Of a stretch of 64,000 nucleotides of DNA, positions 50,740 through 61,004 are shown piece by piece. Within the stretch, counting starts at the first letter, position 1; the number at the start of each line of letters is the position of its first letter. Source of the DNA: Tritrichomonas musculus (Eukaryota > Parabasalia > Tritrichomonadida > Tritrichomonadidae); NCBI GenBank assembly GCA_039105265.1, contig JAPFFF010000014.1, positions 2,046,001 to 2,110,000 of the forward strand, read 5' to 3'. Position numbers and translations under genes: made by a program. Under the pieces are notes generated by a model. It had not been told where the DNA came from. It saw only the letters and a list, made by a program, of their open reading frames with translations, and ran no database searches.

Positions 50740-52090
50740 TACCACTTCAATTGGAGCCAGTGCTTTAAATTATTGTGTTTTATTGCGCACTGTATCAATT
50801 CCAAAACATTTGACAAGATATGATGATTCTGTTTTCGAAAGTTTCCATTTATAAAATGACATAGACATTCCATCAACAGTGACTTCAATTGGCCAAGGAT
50901 CATTTTGCCAATGCTTTTCATCAATGAAGGCAATAATTCCACCCTCAGCGGTTTCAATAGGAATTATTGCTTTTGGAAAATGCACATCGTTAACGCAAGT
51001 AACAATTTCATCATCAGTGACTTCATTTGGAACTGGTTCTTTTATAAATGCAAGTCACTAAAACAAATAAGGCGTTCTAAGTCTTTATAAATGCAAGTCA
51101 ATGAAACAAATAAGGCGCGCCAAGTCTTTATAAATGAAAGTCATTTTAAAAATGAATTCATTTTTTATGTAAATATGCTTCAGTTATTGAAATAGAAAAA
51201 ATGCATTTAGAAAATGTGTCTCATTGAAAAAAAATGACAATTCTTTCTTCAGTTGTCAAAATCGGTGAGAGTGCTTTTTGCCAATGCGCTTCAATAGAAA
51301 AATTAGATATTTTATCACCAGTAACATCAATTGGAAGAAAATATTTTTGTAATTAATTATTTAAATAGACAATCTTGACTCATTATTAGTAATTAATGAT
51401 GCGTTATTCAAAGATTGTTCTTCGCTTTTAAAAAATATAGTCTTTCTTCAGTCAGATTCATTTTAATATGTGCTTTTGATGTATACAGTTCATTGCAAGA
51501 AATAACATTGCCTTCTTCATTATACATTTAAAGGTTGCGGATCATTGACTGAAATTTGCCTTCCTTCTTATTTATTTAGTTATTGTAAATCATTGAAAAA
51601 AAAGTATTTCTTTCTTCTTCCGTTGAATCATTTAGACAAGCTGATTTTAAGGATTGTTCTTCAATAGAACAATTTTCATTCCCATCTTAGTTAACTAAAG
51701 TCAATGATGAAATTTTTTTTGTGGTTGTTCTTCTTTTAAACAAATTGAAAATACTGAGGAATATAAAACCAATTGGCAAGCTTGCTTTTGCACTTTGTTC
51801 ATCATTAAAAGGATATTGATTATTCCACTTTCAGTCACTGAAATTAAAGATGATGCTCTCTCTGAATGTTCTCCAATGATATATGCAAAAATTCTTCAAA
51901 ACGTTTCTGCTGTTAATCCTAACATTTTTTTACAATTGTTCTGCATTGAAAGAAGTTTCAATCCATGATACGGTGACATCAATCAGATCAAATGTTTTTT
52001 TTTAGGGTGCAGTTCTCTTGAAAATATTTGGATTCCAGATTCAGTGACTTCAATTGGATTGAATGTTTTTGGCGAGTCCGCATCATTGAT
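50740..52090 (+). pseudogene. BspA-like leucine-rich-repeat surface protein, decayed
   Basis: Plus-strand LRR_5/TpLRR units are readable in pieces in several frames: RTVSIPKHLTRYDDSVFESF, IPSTVTSIGQGSFCQCFSSM, VSIGIIAFGKCTSLTQVTIS, and further on motifs of the form SV-T-I-G-x-x-F and C-x-S-L. Many stops and shifts separate them, so this is an old pseudogene. BspA-like proteins form the largest surface family of trichomonads and bind host cells or matrix. A 46-bp segment (TTTATAAATGCAAGTCAMTR…) is duplicated at about 51035-51130. Confidence 0.8.
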
Positions 52091-52141
52091 GGAAATTTCT
52101 GTCCCTTCTTCGATTAAAAAAGATCAAATTGCATGATGGTG

Positions 52142-52315
52142 TTAATATAATAAGAAGATCTTCAAAAAATAAATCATCGGCTTTCGATCATCCTTGAGTT
52201 TTGCTAGCATAAGTTGAGCGACCAGATTTGTAAGCTGGACAACATTGATGAAGGCTGCTGTATCATCGAGATGTGACAGGCGATGGAGTCTGTTCATGCA
52301 TATCGCATGATCCAT
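52142..52315 (-). other. 57-codon open frame in a locally GC-richer patch
   Basis: On the minus strand from an ATG at 52315: MDHAICMNRLHRLSHLDDTA, then LVAQLMLAKLKDDRKP. Codon use is less A/T-driven than in flanking remnants, suggesting a fragment of a once-coding gene, perhaps linked to the ADP-ribosyltransferase-like piece just right. Not recognised. Confidence 0.25.
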
Positions 52316-52366
52316 CGTGATATGAAGCAGGAAACATCCTTTTCGACTCAGATTACGATGCGAGGA

Positions 52367-52720
52367 TCATATAGTTCCTTTTTTCCCATAGAATCCACAA
52401 TCTAACAGAATAACTTTTAGTTTTTCCCATAATTGTTCATCTTCTCCTGGCATTAAAAAGTGGCTGTTGATAATTTTTTGATGATTAACAAGTCGAGTAC
52501 CATGGTAAAGAAAACGTTCAGCAATATTATGTGAAGGTACTTTATTTTTAATATTATTATACTCTTCAAAATGCTTATTTGGAATGATTGTTTGCCCATT
52601 TATAGTCAGTTCAAATGTATTGCTTTTAATGTCTTTACGAAATTGATCTTCTAATTGTTTGTTAAAATATATTTTCTGGTTGCAGAAATTCAAAAGTTTT
52701 ATATGATAAAAGACTTTCAT
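52367..52720 (-). pseudogene. PARP/ADP-ribosyltransferase-like fragment
   Basis: 117 codons. The text RFLYHGTRLVNHQKIINSHF resembles the NAD-binding start of a PARP catalytic domain (LxHGT, then a helix). DCGFYGKKGTI at the end recalls the GFYGKGIYF motif, but the frame stops there and the rest of the fold is absent. Upstream sequence does not continue the frame. It is most likely a truncated pseudogene of a trichomonad PARP-like family; an unrelated fold is possible. Confidence 0.45.
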
Positions 52721-53584
52721 ACATTTATAATCTCTTGGTTTTTCAAGTTCATCGTCTTTTGCAATGCATTAAATTTTCTCAAATTCAAAGATATTTACAG
52801 AGTTTACAGAGTTCTCAAGAACCTCTACATTTGCAAAATCATTTTAAAGTCAGAGAGATGATGATCAACATTGAATCCCTTACATAAATGCATTAATTTC
52901 AATAGCCATTTATCATATAAAACTTTTGAATAGCCATTCAAATATTTTCAAAGCTTGTGCATTAATTTGAGAGAAATATGCATTAAGGATATAAAAACCA
53001 TTTTGTTGATGATTTTTTTTTTTTTTTGATATGGTTTATTACTTTCAAAATATACAATAAAATTATTATTATTAAAAGATTACCTAATGATTAGTTATCA
53101 TTAACCCTATAGAATAAGACTATTCATTAATTAATCATTATTTTTTTTTTTTCAGCTTTTCTATTTTGGGTATTTTTCATTCTTGAATTTTAATTCAAAG
53201 CCAACTACGTTGTATTCCATGATAGGCATTCCAATTGGATTTTAGTAGATGCCAATATTATAACAATAAGGTAAAATTTGACCTTATTATGATCGGATAA
53301 AAAAAACAACTTTTTGAATATTCTTCCTCACTGCATGTTTTTTTATCTTTATGCACTAATCTCGAACCATATAATTTAATGAAAAATATGTCGATTTAAA
53401 TGAATGATCATTTTGTAATCAATTTGTTTCAATTATATATGATGAATAACAATTAAAGAAAGCTGATGTATGAATTTTGAAATAATTCAGCTTAGCATTT
53501 TTACTTATTTTGACAGATTAACAATTATATATACCAAACATTCAATTAAGATCTTTAAATATAATCTTTTTATTTAAAAAAGTT

Positions 53585-53935
53585 TTATTTCTTTCTTTTC
53601 ATAATTTGATGTAATGACATAGAAAGAGTTTTATTCGTTATTGGCCCCAATTTTTTATGGTCCTTGATTATAATTGGGTAAATGTCAATCTTATGATCAT
53701 CATCAGAAATGATTTTAGATTTTGTCATATCGTATAAAAGTTGTTTATTTCCTTTAAATACTGGAATTTCATTAAAGGTTTTATTGATTGCGAATAAATT
53801 AGTTTTATATCCTTCATATCCTGCAATTAAAGGAATGATATTTTTCGGCTCTTCAGAAACATTTGTTGCAGTCAATATTGATGTTTGGCACTTTTTTAAC
53901 TTAACGTTTCTAAAAGTACAATTTCTAAGGTACAT
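53585..53935 (-). CDS. 116-aa protein of unknown function
   Basis: It starts MYLRNCTFRNVKLKKC and has a plausible, not A/T-driven residue mix (IIPLIAGYEGYKTNLFAINK). The tail is basic (HQIMKRKK). No domain, signal peptide or membrane helix was recognised. It lies among gene remnants, so it could itself be a fragment of a longer lost gene. Confidence 0.4.
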   Translation of the reverse strand: MYLRNCTFRNVKLKKCQTSILTATNVSEEPKNIIPLIAGYEGYKTNLFAINKTFNEIPVFKGNKQLLYDMTKSKIISDDDHKIDIYPIIIKDHKKLGPITNKTLSMSLHQIMKRKK

Positions 53936-54219
53936 GATATGAATAGGGCCTGTTATATTTTTTTAAATCTACACGCTTTCGATTCTTAATGACTATTCTT
54001 ATTTCTCATTCTTTGTTAATATGCTGTTTGCTTACTTTTATTTGAATCAAATTTTATTTAATCCTTTTTAATTACAATGATTTTTTAAGAAAAAACAATT
54101 TTAAATACTTTTCTATATATCATTAAATTTAAACAACATTTCACTATCAATTATTCAAGCAAATCAAATCTTTATTTAATCCTTTTTAATTACAATGAAA
54201 TATTTGACAGTGAATATGT

Positions 54220-54710
54220 TTGTGATTCATTGTCCATTGAGAAGGGAACAACCGTTTTCTGTTGCAATATTTTCTCACTGATCGTTTTCTTTCAATAATT
54301 CAATGATCCACGACCTTGGATGATAACTCGAAGAGTCAGAGTTAAGTGACTTAATTTGGTTATTTTTTGGAATTATCAGTTTGTCTTTAAAATCAAAACA
54401 AATCCACAGGTTTTGATCACCACAGGACTGATGATAGTTATTTGAATTGCACTGTGCAGCTCCTATTCCAAGTTCTTGATTGAGCCGTTACAAAGTTTTT
54501 CAATGACTTCTGAGAAAAAAAAAAAAAATTGTTTTATTGAATTGAGTGAGTAGTGAATGTCACAAGATCGAGAACGTGATTGAAGTCACCTAGTTCTTCA
54601 GTAGTAATTGTGAGTGTGTTGATTGTTGGATCTGTTTGGCGCTTTTGTCTGACATAATGAGACGTTAGATCTGAAATGAGTCTGCAACTCGTGCATGTGA
54701 ATCCAATTGT
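54220..54710 (-). pseudogene. Discoidin (F5/8 type C) family remnant
   Basis: Minus-strand pieces read LWICFDFKDKLIIPKNNQIK and then SSYHPRSWIIELLKENDQ, which parallel the IEYDFGERKIDMTSYTIRA and PKTWKFMGSNDHEKW parts of the intact discoidin gene at 56490-57464. An upstream piece (about 54540-54650) reads like the helical segment before the domain. Frames are interrupted several times, so this is a dead paralogue. Confidence 0.6.
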
Positions 54711-55077
54711 CAAATTTGCTTATGTGATGCATTATTAATGACTGTAAAATCATAAAATCAAGTTGTAAAATAATAAATTATTTAAGTCTGCATGATGTGG
54801 TTGCTTACTTCAAAATTTATCTTTTATTATATTATTCAAATCATAAAGTTTTTGATTTCTTTATAAAAAAAATATGAGAAAATATTGTTTTATTTTCATA
54901 TATATGAAGAAATACCAAAATATATAGATGGAAATTTAAAACCAAATTTTTGACCAATTTGTGAAAAATTTTTTCCATATTCAATAAATTTGACCAATTA
55001 TTCACAAAAAATGTCAAAATTTTAAAAATATTCAATATTTCAAAATTTTTAAAGTATTGAAATTTTAAAGAAATAAA

Positions 55078-56124
55078 ATGACATCATTTTTTTTTTTTTT
55101 ATTAAGTATGCAAGTGTTCATTGTTCTAGATTCACAAAGGCATATAATTCTAAATGTGGAGCAAACTGACAGGATTCTTTATTTGAAAGCAAAAATTGAA
55201 GAAATAAAAGGAATTCCTTTTAGAGAACAACAATTAACTTATAGAGGTCAATGTCTCCACAATGACAATACTCTTCAATATTATTCAATACAAGAAGATA
55301 CAGTACTGCGATTAAACATCCCTCTCTCTTCAATTCGAGTTTTGATTAAAACTTTGACAGGCAGACAATTCGCAGTTAACATCAATCCAGATAGCTACAT
55401 CGAGGACCTCAAAAACGAAATATGTGATATTGATGGAACTCCTCCAGATCAACAACGTTTAATTTTCGCAGGAAGACAACTTGAAGATGGAAACAAATTG
55501 AGTGAATATTCAATTTCAGAAGATTCTTTAATTCATTTAGTTCTTCGATTGAGAGGAGACAAACCAGTCATCTATCTTTATCCTGAGAAAGACGACTTCG
55601 AAGTTAGTGTAAAAGTCAGCATGGATAAAGAAGAAGGTGAAATTACATCTAGATATCCAGTAATTCAAGATAACGAAAACAATACTTGGCTTGTCAAAGC
55701 TAACAGAAATGGCGAACTTTTTTACAATGAGAGGAAGCATTATTACCTCTTTTGGGAATGTTTTTTCAATAAAGATTTCTGTATGGAAGAAGGTTTTGTC
55801 ATCGAAGGTAAAGAAAGTTATGAATTCTTTGAAGAAAAGCTTGAGTACCTTGGATTTAAAGAAAAAGAAGCGAACGACTTCATTACTTATTGGTGTCCAA
55901 AAATGGAACATAGCAAATATGTTTTAATCAAATTCCAAGGAGAAGAATATGAAGAACGAGCTCCTTTAAAGATTGAGCCAAAACCAGATTGTGTTAAACG
56001 AATCTTCGTTACATTCAAATTACTTGAAGAAGAAGTATCTGTGCCAATCCAAAATATTGACGAATTCAAAATTGAGAACAGGGACGGTTTCTTTGTTTTA
56101 GAATGGGGAGGATCCCAAATATAA
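55078..56124 (+). CDS. Tandem ubiquitin-fold protein fused to a KPVIYLYP domain
   Basis: 348 aa (338 if started at Met11, MQVFIVLDS, the ubiquitin-like start). Ubiquitin-like domain 1 covers about residues 11-84 and is diverged. Domain 2 (about 86-161) aligns with ubiquitin without gaps over 76 positions, keeps [11 protein letters not shown] and HLVLRLRG, and ends RGD instead of RGG. Of ubiquitin's lysines it keeps positions 6 and 27 but has R11, E29, I33, R48 and E63. It continues directly into [19 protein letters not shown] and a ~185-residue alpha/beta domain with [17 protein letters not shown], a family I know mainly from bacterial proteins. Without a di-glycine end the ubiquitin part is probably not cleaved and acts as a docking module. 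The hydrophobic [10 protein letters not shown] stretch could be a weak leader or just 5' leader sequence. Confidence 0.85.
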   Translation: MTSFFFFLLSMQVFIVLDSQRHIILNVEQTDRILYLKAKIEEIKGIPFREQQLTYRGQCLHNDNTLQYYSIQEDTVLRLNIPLSSIRVLIKTLTGRQFAVNINPDSYIEDLKNEICDIDGTPPDQQRLIFAGRQLEDGNKLSEYSISEDSLIHLVLRLRGDKPVIYLYPEKDDFEVSVKVSMDKEEGEITSRYPVIQDNENNTWLVKANRNGELFYNERKHYYLFWECFFNKDFCMEEGFVIEGKESYEFFEEKLEYLGFKEKEANDFITYWCPKMEHSKYVLIKFQGEEYEERAPLKIEPKPDCVKRIFVTFKLLEEEVSVPIQNIDEFKIENRDGFFVLEWGGSQI

Positions 56125-56335
56125 TTAATAAATATTATGTTATTTTTATTTATTTTATTTATTCTTTTATTTCAAGATCATTATTTTTCATTTCATTAGT
56201 TTTTTTTTTTTACAACATAATAAACTTTTTAAAGAGGCATAATGAACTTTTTGAAAACATTAGTTTTACAACAATCAATCAATATAACAGATATACATTT
56301 TGATAATCATCATCATCATCTCAACATAATCTCAG

Positions 56336-56361
56336 CATTTTGGCTTGACCAAGCCAAAATG
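56336..56361. terminator. Perfect 11-bp hairpin between convergent genes
   Basis: CATTTTGGCTT and AAGCCAAAATG enclose a 4-nt loop (GACC), midway between the convergent stops at 56124 and 56490. It may shape 3' ends of both transcripts. In a eukaryote a hairpin terminator is not expected, so the role is uncertain. Confidence 0.35.
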
Positions 56362-56489
56362 TATATGTAATTTTAACTAGTATAAAATTCATCTGAATAT
56401 AAAGAAGAATCACAAAAAAATAACATAAAAAAGCGTGCACTAAATATATTAAATTTTTTTCTACCGCTTGTTTATTTATACTTCACATT

Positions 56490-57464
56490 TCACACTTCAC
56501 ATGGGAATGAGATTGATCCAAAGAATTCGATGGCCGAGATTGCGATGAAATACCTGTAACACTTGTAACGGCCATAAAGGTTATATGCATACCAGTTGTC
56601 CCATTGAATATATTTGATGTATCTGTAGAATTTACCTTTTCTTACACTTTCGAAATGACCAACAAAATTGCCTTTGTTTAATTCGTCTTCATTCTCTCTA
56701 AGGTCGATCATTTCCCATTTTTCGTGATCATTCGATCCCATGAACTTCCATGTTTTTGGTTGACCTTGATATTGGGATCTTCCTAATGCTCTGATAGTGT
56801 AAGATGTCATATCGATTTTTCTTTCTCCAAAGTCATATTCAATGAATGCATATCTTCTATCGTAAACGGTATTCATATATCCTTTATCGAAATCATAAAC
56901 ACTCAATAATAATAAATTTGAAACATCATTGTAACCATAACCACTTTTTCCTCCTCCTCCTGTCAGTTTCAAATCTTCATCGTTTCCATCATTTTTATTG
57001 AGGAGATAAGTTATGATTCCTGAAAATTTGTTGTCTTCTGAATAATGACATTCGATGATATTATATTCAACAACCGTTTCTTCTTCGTTGTCAAGAATTG
57101 TCATTATTCGATCATAAATGTTTCTTTTATCTCGTTGATTTATTTGAATGTTTTGATTTCCTCTTTCTTTGATCAATGTTGAAACAATCTCAATGATATC
57201 TTCAATTTTAATTTCTTCCAATTTTGACACATTGAAAACATATTCTTTGATATTTTGATCTTTTTGATATTTATCATTGATTACTTTTGATATGATACGT
57301 GCATTATTAACTGTTGTTTTGAATATGATTTGTTTTTGTTTTTGAATTGTGACACCATTTTCTTCTTTTGAATATTTGATTTGAATGATAATTTTGAAAT
57401 CTCCACTTTCATCATTTGATAAAATTCTATTTAAAGAAGATACAGGAGTTTGATAAACAAACAT
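56490..57464 (-). CDS. F5/8 type C (discoidin) domain protein
   Basis: 324 aa. The C-terminal 160 residues form a discoidin-like beta-sandwich: YAFIEYDFGERKIDMTSYTI, RALGRSQYQGQPKTWKFMGS, NDHEKWEMIDLRENEDELN and the closing FYRYIKYIQWDNWYAYN and FIAISAIEFFGSI strands. The N-terminal 140 residues are mixed alpha/beta and resemble the BTB-like front of the trichomonad discoidin family, but weakly. A Gly-rich loop (KLTGGGGKSGYGYND) separates the parts. There is no signal peptide, so the protein is probably intracellular despite the lectin-like fold. A dead paralogue lies at 54220-54710. The frame is intact with the start at the first ATG. Confidence 0.82.
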   Translation of the reverse strand: MFVYQTPVSSLNRILSNDESGDFKIIIQIKYSKEENGVTIQKQKQIIFKTTVNNARIISKVINDKYQKDQNIKEYVFNVSKLEEIKIEDIIEIVSTLIKERGNQNIQINQRDKRNIYDRIMTILDNEEETVVEYNIIECHYSEDNKFSGIITYLLNKNDGNDEDLKLTGGGGKSGYGYNDVSNLLLLSVYDFDKGYMNTVYDRRYAFIEYDFGERKIDMTSYTIRALGRSQYQGQPKTWKFMGSNDHEKWEMIDLRENEDELNKGNFVGHFESVRKGKFYRYIKYIQWDNWYAYNLYGRYKCYRYFIAISAIEFFGSISFPCEV

Positions 57465-58167
57465 ATAATAAAGTGATATGAAATATTATTCTTAATATTG
57501 AATAAATCAAAAATATAAAATTCAAAAACCATAAATTTCTTATCAAAATAAAAATTTTAAACTGAAAAATTGAATTAAAATTTATTCAATTTTTTTCCAA
57601 ATCTTTTATTTTTGAATTATTTACATTTTTGGAAAAATTTTTATTCAAAATTCTGAGAGACTGTTTTTTTTTCATCCATCACAAGAACTCATTTATGAGA
57701 TGAATAATATACAAAATATTTATACCAACAAAAAATGTTTTCTGAATCATGAAAAAAAAAAAAAAAAAAAAAAATTCAATTACTTTCTATTTTTATCATT
57801 CAAATATTTTATCTGATTCAAATGCAATGCTTAAAATTTTGTTCAAATTCAAGTGTTGATTTTATTTAATTACTTGAATCAAATTGTAAAAGTGAAAATG
57901 ATTTCTTATTTGTATTTATTTCTGCTTTTGGAATCCTATCTTCATCTTGCTCGTTTTTTGAATTAATATTTGATATTTTGTTTGATGACATTCTCTGAGA
58001 ACATCATGAATTGAATATCAATAACATTTTAATAATGATTGATTATCTAATTTTGAATGCACATTAATTTCTTGATTGAAAATTAAGATTCTACTTTTTT
58101 ATCAATTTTCATATTTAATGAAAACATTAGATATAGATTAAAAAAAGAAGTAAAATGTTAATAGACT
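57465..58167. other. A/T-rich spacer before tRNA-Asn
   Basis: About 700 bp with a long A tract at about 57750-57773. No gene was seen. Confidence 0.6.
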
Positions 58168-58241
58168 TCTTCCCTAACTCAGTTGGTTAGAGTGTCAGAC
58201 TGTTAATCTGGAAGTCGTGTGTTCGATCCACACGTGAGGAG
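58168..58241 (+). tRNA. tRNA-Asn (GTT)
   Basis: A cloverleaf can be drawn by eye. The acceptor TCTTCCC pairs with GTGAGGA with one G-T wobble and one mismatch. The D stem is ACTC/GAGT, the anticodon stem TCAGA/TCTGG around the loop CTGTTAA (anticodon GTT), and the T stem GTGTG/CACAC around TTCGATC. Internal promoter boxes are present: A box TAACTCAGTTGG and B box GTTCGATCCAC. A T9 run follows. Its last 14 bases and terminator are repeated at 59314, before a retrotransposon. The acceptor mismatch leaves slight doubt about function. Confidence 0.92.
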
Positions 58242-58251
58242 ATTTTTTTTT
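58228..58251 (+). repeat. Target-site repeat, first copy (tRNA 3' end plus T9)
   Basis: CCACACGTGAGGAGA followed by T9. It matches 59314-59337 at 23 of 24 positions. Confidence 0.85.
58243..58251 (+). terminator. RNA polymerase III terminator of tRNA-Asn
   Basis: Nine T in a row, one base after the discriminator position. Confidence 0.85.
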
Positions 58252-59313
58252 CATTTTTATTTTCGAGGTTTACGCAGGCAATAACTAGATATTCGTAATC
58301 AGTGCACTGAGCTGATTCGTATGGTGCCCTCAGATCGATGTTTCGTCCGAATTTTCCAAACTGATTTCAATTATATGTAGGGTCACCTCACTAAGTCCGA
58401 CCACTGGACTTACCACAATATTATACTGTTGTTTCTTATCTCATATTATCAATCTCAGCTCTTAACGTTATATCTCATACTCAATCAGTTATATGCAATT
58501 TCAAATATACCTCTCAAAACTTACTCTAATGATATTATACTCTTCCTTCTCACTTTGTTTATTCCAGTTTCCTTCGATCGCGCCTTTCTGTTCCCTCGGT
58601 TTCCCACTTTTCGTGACTCCATTCTCATTTTACAATTTCTCTCAATATTCTCAAATCTACAAGGCGTTATACTGTATGAAGACGATTCTCACGGACAGAT
58701 CGAAGTAAATTGCTACTTATTTTTACTCTTTTAGTTTATTCTATTTTATATATGGAGTCATCTTACAGTGAGTCTGCTTGTGATTTCAATGATCACACTG
58801 CCTTGATGAAAGAATCAAAAGACAGCAGTCAACAAGCGTCTACGGTAAAGGATCTCCGCAAGATGCTGCCTGACACATGTCGCGTGACTCTACTGAAGGG
58901 CGCTCAATGAGCCCGTTTGTTCTCTCATTTAAGTTCTTGTTCAATTGTTTTATCCGTTACTCATCGTTACTCATTGTTCCTCATTTTCAGATCTCAATCT
59001 GATATCCTCAATTACATTGTTACATTGTTTCAAGTTCTTTGTTCTTTAGACGCGTTGTTTTACATCAGACTCGGAAACCATCGCTGGTTTGTAACACAAC
59101 CCGTCCTCAGAATGATCTGTGTTGCTCAATGATCATTTTTTTGGCGACCGTTTATTCCAAGTCTGACTCATTACTTGAAGTCTTTTTTGACCTTTTAACT
59201 TCAAGTTTTACCTTTTTCCTTTTATTTTCCTTTTTTTTCTTAAAGCTTATGCCTAGCTTTTTTTATTAATTGCTTAATCGCAAAACTCTTAAAGCATTTA
59301 ATAAACATTTAAA
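58252..59313 (+). mobile_element. Probable 5'-truncated retroelement copy between tRNA target-site repeats
   Basis: 1062 bp, GC-richer than host spacers, lying exactly between the two copies of the tRNA 3'-end sequence. It ends with AATAAACATTTAAA before the second target copy, as a LINE 3' end would. No long frame is present; a 52-codon frame at 58752-58910 (MESSYSESACDFNDHTALMK) has element-like codon use. It may be the 3' UTR region of a copy related to the LINE downstream. The relation cannot be tested here because that element's 3' end is outside the window. Confidence 0.5.
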
Positions 59314-59337
59314 CCACACGGGAGGAGATTTTTTTTT
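59314..59337 (+). repeat. Target-site repeat, second copy
   Basis: CCACACGGGAGGAGA followed by T9, a near-exact copy of the tRNA-Asn 3' end. The LINE begins directly after it. Confidence 0.85.
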
Positions 59338-59348
59338 AGTTTTCATAT

Positions 59349-61004
59349 ATGCTTTTTTGCACGACCAAACCTAGATTTTCCGAATTAGCACTCGACGCTG
59401 ATTCGATTGATACCAAAATTGATGATTTTGGTGGAAATTTTTCTGATGATGATGGAAATGGAACACCCGAATTTCGCAGTTTTTCGCCTCAAATTAGTAC
59501 AGTAGATAGACCTTTCAATATAAATTACAACAAACTCGCTACTTCTCCAATATCTCGCAACTCAAGAGAGATCAATTCAAAGACGCACCAAAACGGGGAC
59601 CAGTTTGCCCCGAACACAACTCAATCTAATACACAGCCTCGATATGTTCCAAATGTTCCTCATAATCTTCCCGCGCAATACTCACTCACAGATCGAATTT
59701 CATATCCTACGGAGCAGCGGCACCCGCCGGTTGGACCTGCTCCTATCAACATACGGAGTACCTCACAGAGCGATTCCAACGTTTCCCCAGACTTTTCAGA
59801 TTCCGAAGAATTTAGATCAGATGCGCATCAAAGTGATTCTACGAGCCGACCAAATTGCGCCAGAAATCTCATAGTTCCTAATACACAAAGGACGACAGAG
59901 GTACTCCTGCAGTCAGGAGTACACTATAATCCGACGAATCCAGAGGGTGGTCAGAACCCCTCTTGGTTCGTCATTACGAGCGATCCTTCACTGGCTGCCC
60001 GTTCCCCTCTGAGTTACCTTGCAAAGGATAAGTCAGTTGAAGGTGTATTGGTTGCCCGAGGACAAATGATCATTTCGAATGGGCAACCAATACTCGACCG
60101 AAACCGCCCGGCAGTACCTGCTTCAGATGCAGAACTCAGCCAGAAGGTGCTCCTCCCTGAGACCTTCGTCCATCCGAGCACGGTTCCGGCGGTTCCATTC
60201 AATTTTTGCTCCTTCCCACGTTCGCCTTTTGTTTCCCATGTATACAATGTATTAAACTCGCTGGCGGTCTCATTCTCGTGCAACATCGGTTGCAATAATC
60301 ACTTCACCGACTTTTCAAATCACATGTCAGTCATGAATACCAATATGTTCAATGTTAATAATAGTAATAGTTTCACTAATAATAGTTTCATTAATAATAA
60401 TATCTCTAACTATAATGTTTCTCATAACAATGTTAATCTTGTTCATCATAGCGTTGACGTCGACAACCAGACTGTCGAGTCAACTGCTCATGTAGCTCAC
60501 CACAGCGTTGACGTCGACAATCGGGTTGTCGCGTCAATGGCTCATGTTGCTCATCATAGCGTTGACGTCGACAATCAGATTGTCGCGTCAACGGCACACG
60601 TGGTACATCATAATGTTGACGTTGACAATCAGATTGTCAAGTCAACAGCCCACGTCGCTCATCATTCTGTTGACGTTGACTATCAGACTGTCAAGTCAAC
60701 AGCCCTCGTTGCTAATCATTCTGTTGACGTTGACAATCAGATTGTCAAGTCAACAGCCCACGTCGCTCATCACGCTGTTGACGTTGACAATCAGACTGTC
60801 AAGTCAACAGCCCACGTCGCTCATCACGCTGTTGACGTTGACAATCAGACTGTCAAGTCAACAGCCCACGTCGCTCATCACACTGTTGACGTTGACAATC
60901 AAACTGTCAAGTCAACAGCTCACGTCGCTCATCACGCTGTTGACGTTGACAATCAGATTGTCAAGTCAACAGCTCACGTCGCTCATCACGCTGTTGACGT
61001 TTGA
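59349..61004 (+). CDS. LINE protein, N-terminal part with 18-aa repeats
   Basis: 551 aa. Residues 1 to about 360 are polar and probably disordered, with Asp/Ser stretches (DDFGGNFSDDDGNGTPEF) and Pro-rich parts. From about residue 363 an 18-aa repeat of the type VDVDNQTVKSTAHVAHHA runs to the end. The frame ends at a TGA in a repeat that is 11 bp shorter than its neighbours. The same repeat continues in another frame (61003 on), so in an intact copy this is probably one protein with the finger/RT part. Two separate ORFs joined by overlap are the alternative. Confidence 0.7.
   Translation: MLFCTTKPRFSELALDADSIDTKIDDFGGNFSDDDGNGTPEFRSFSPQISTVDRPFNINYNKLATSPISRNSREINSKTHQNGDQFAPNTTQSNTQPRYVPNVPHNLPAQYSLTDRISYPTEQRHPPVGPAPINIRSTSQSDSNVSPDFSDSEEFRSDAHQSDSTSRPNCARNLIVPNTQRTTEVLLQSGVHYNPTNPEGGQNPSWFVITSDPSLAARSPLSYLAKDKSVEGVLVARGQMIISNGQPILDRNRPAVPASDAELSQKVLLPETFVHPSTVPAVPFNFCSFPRSPFVSHVYNVLNSLAVSFSCNIGCNNHFTDFSNHMSVMNTNMFNVNNSNSFTNNSFINNNISNYNVSHNNVNLVHHSVDVDNQTVESTAHVAHHSVDVDNRVVASMAHVAHHSVDVDNQIVASTAHVVHHNVDVDNQIVKSTAHVAHHSVDVDYQTVKSTALVANHSVDVDNQIVKSTAHVAHHAVDVDNQTVKSTAHVAHHAVDVDNQTVKSTAHVAHHTVDVDNQTVKSTAHVAHHAVDVDNQIVKSTAHVAHHAVDV

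Noticed and set aside
58429-58734. 101-codon frame between the tRNA target repeats
   Set aside because: It lacks an ATG at its start and shows no domain; the segment is more likely untranslated retroelement sequence.
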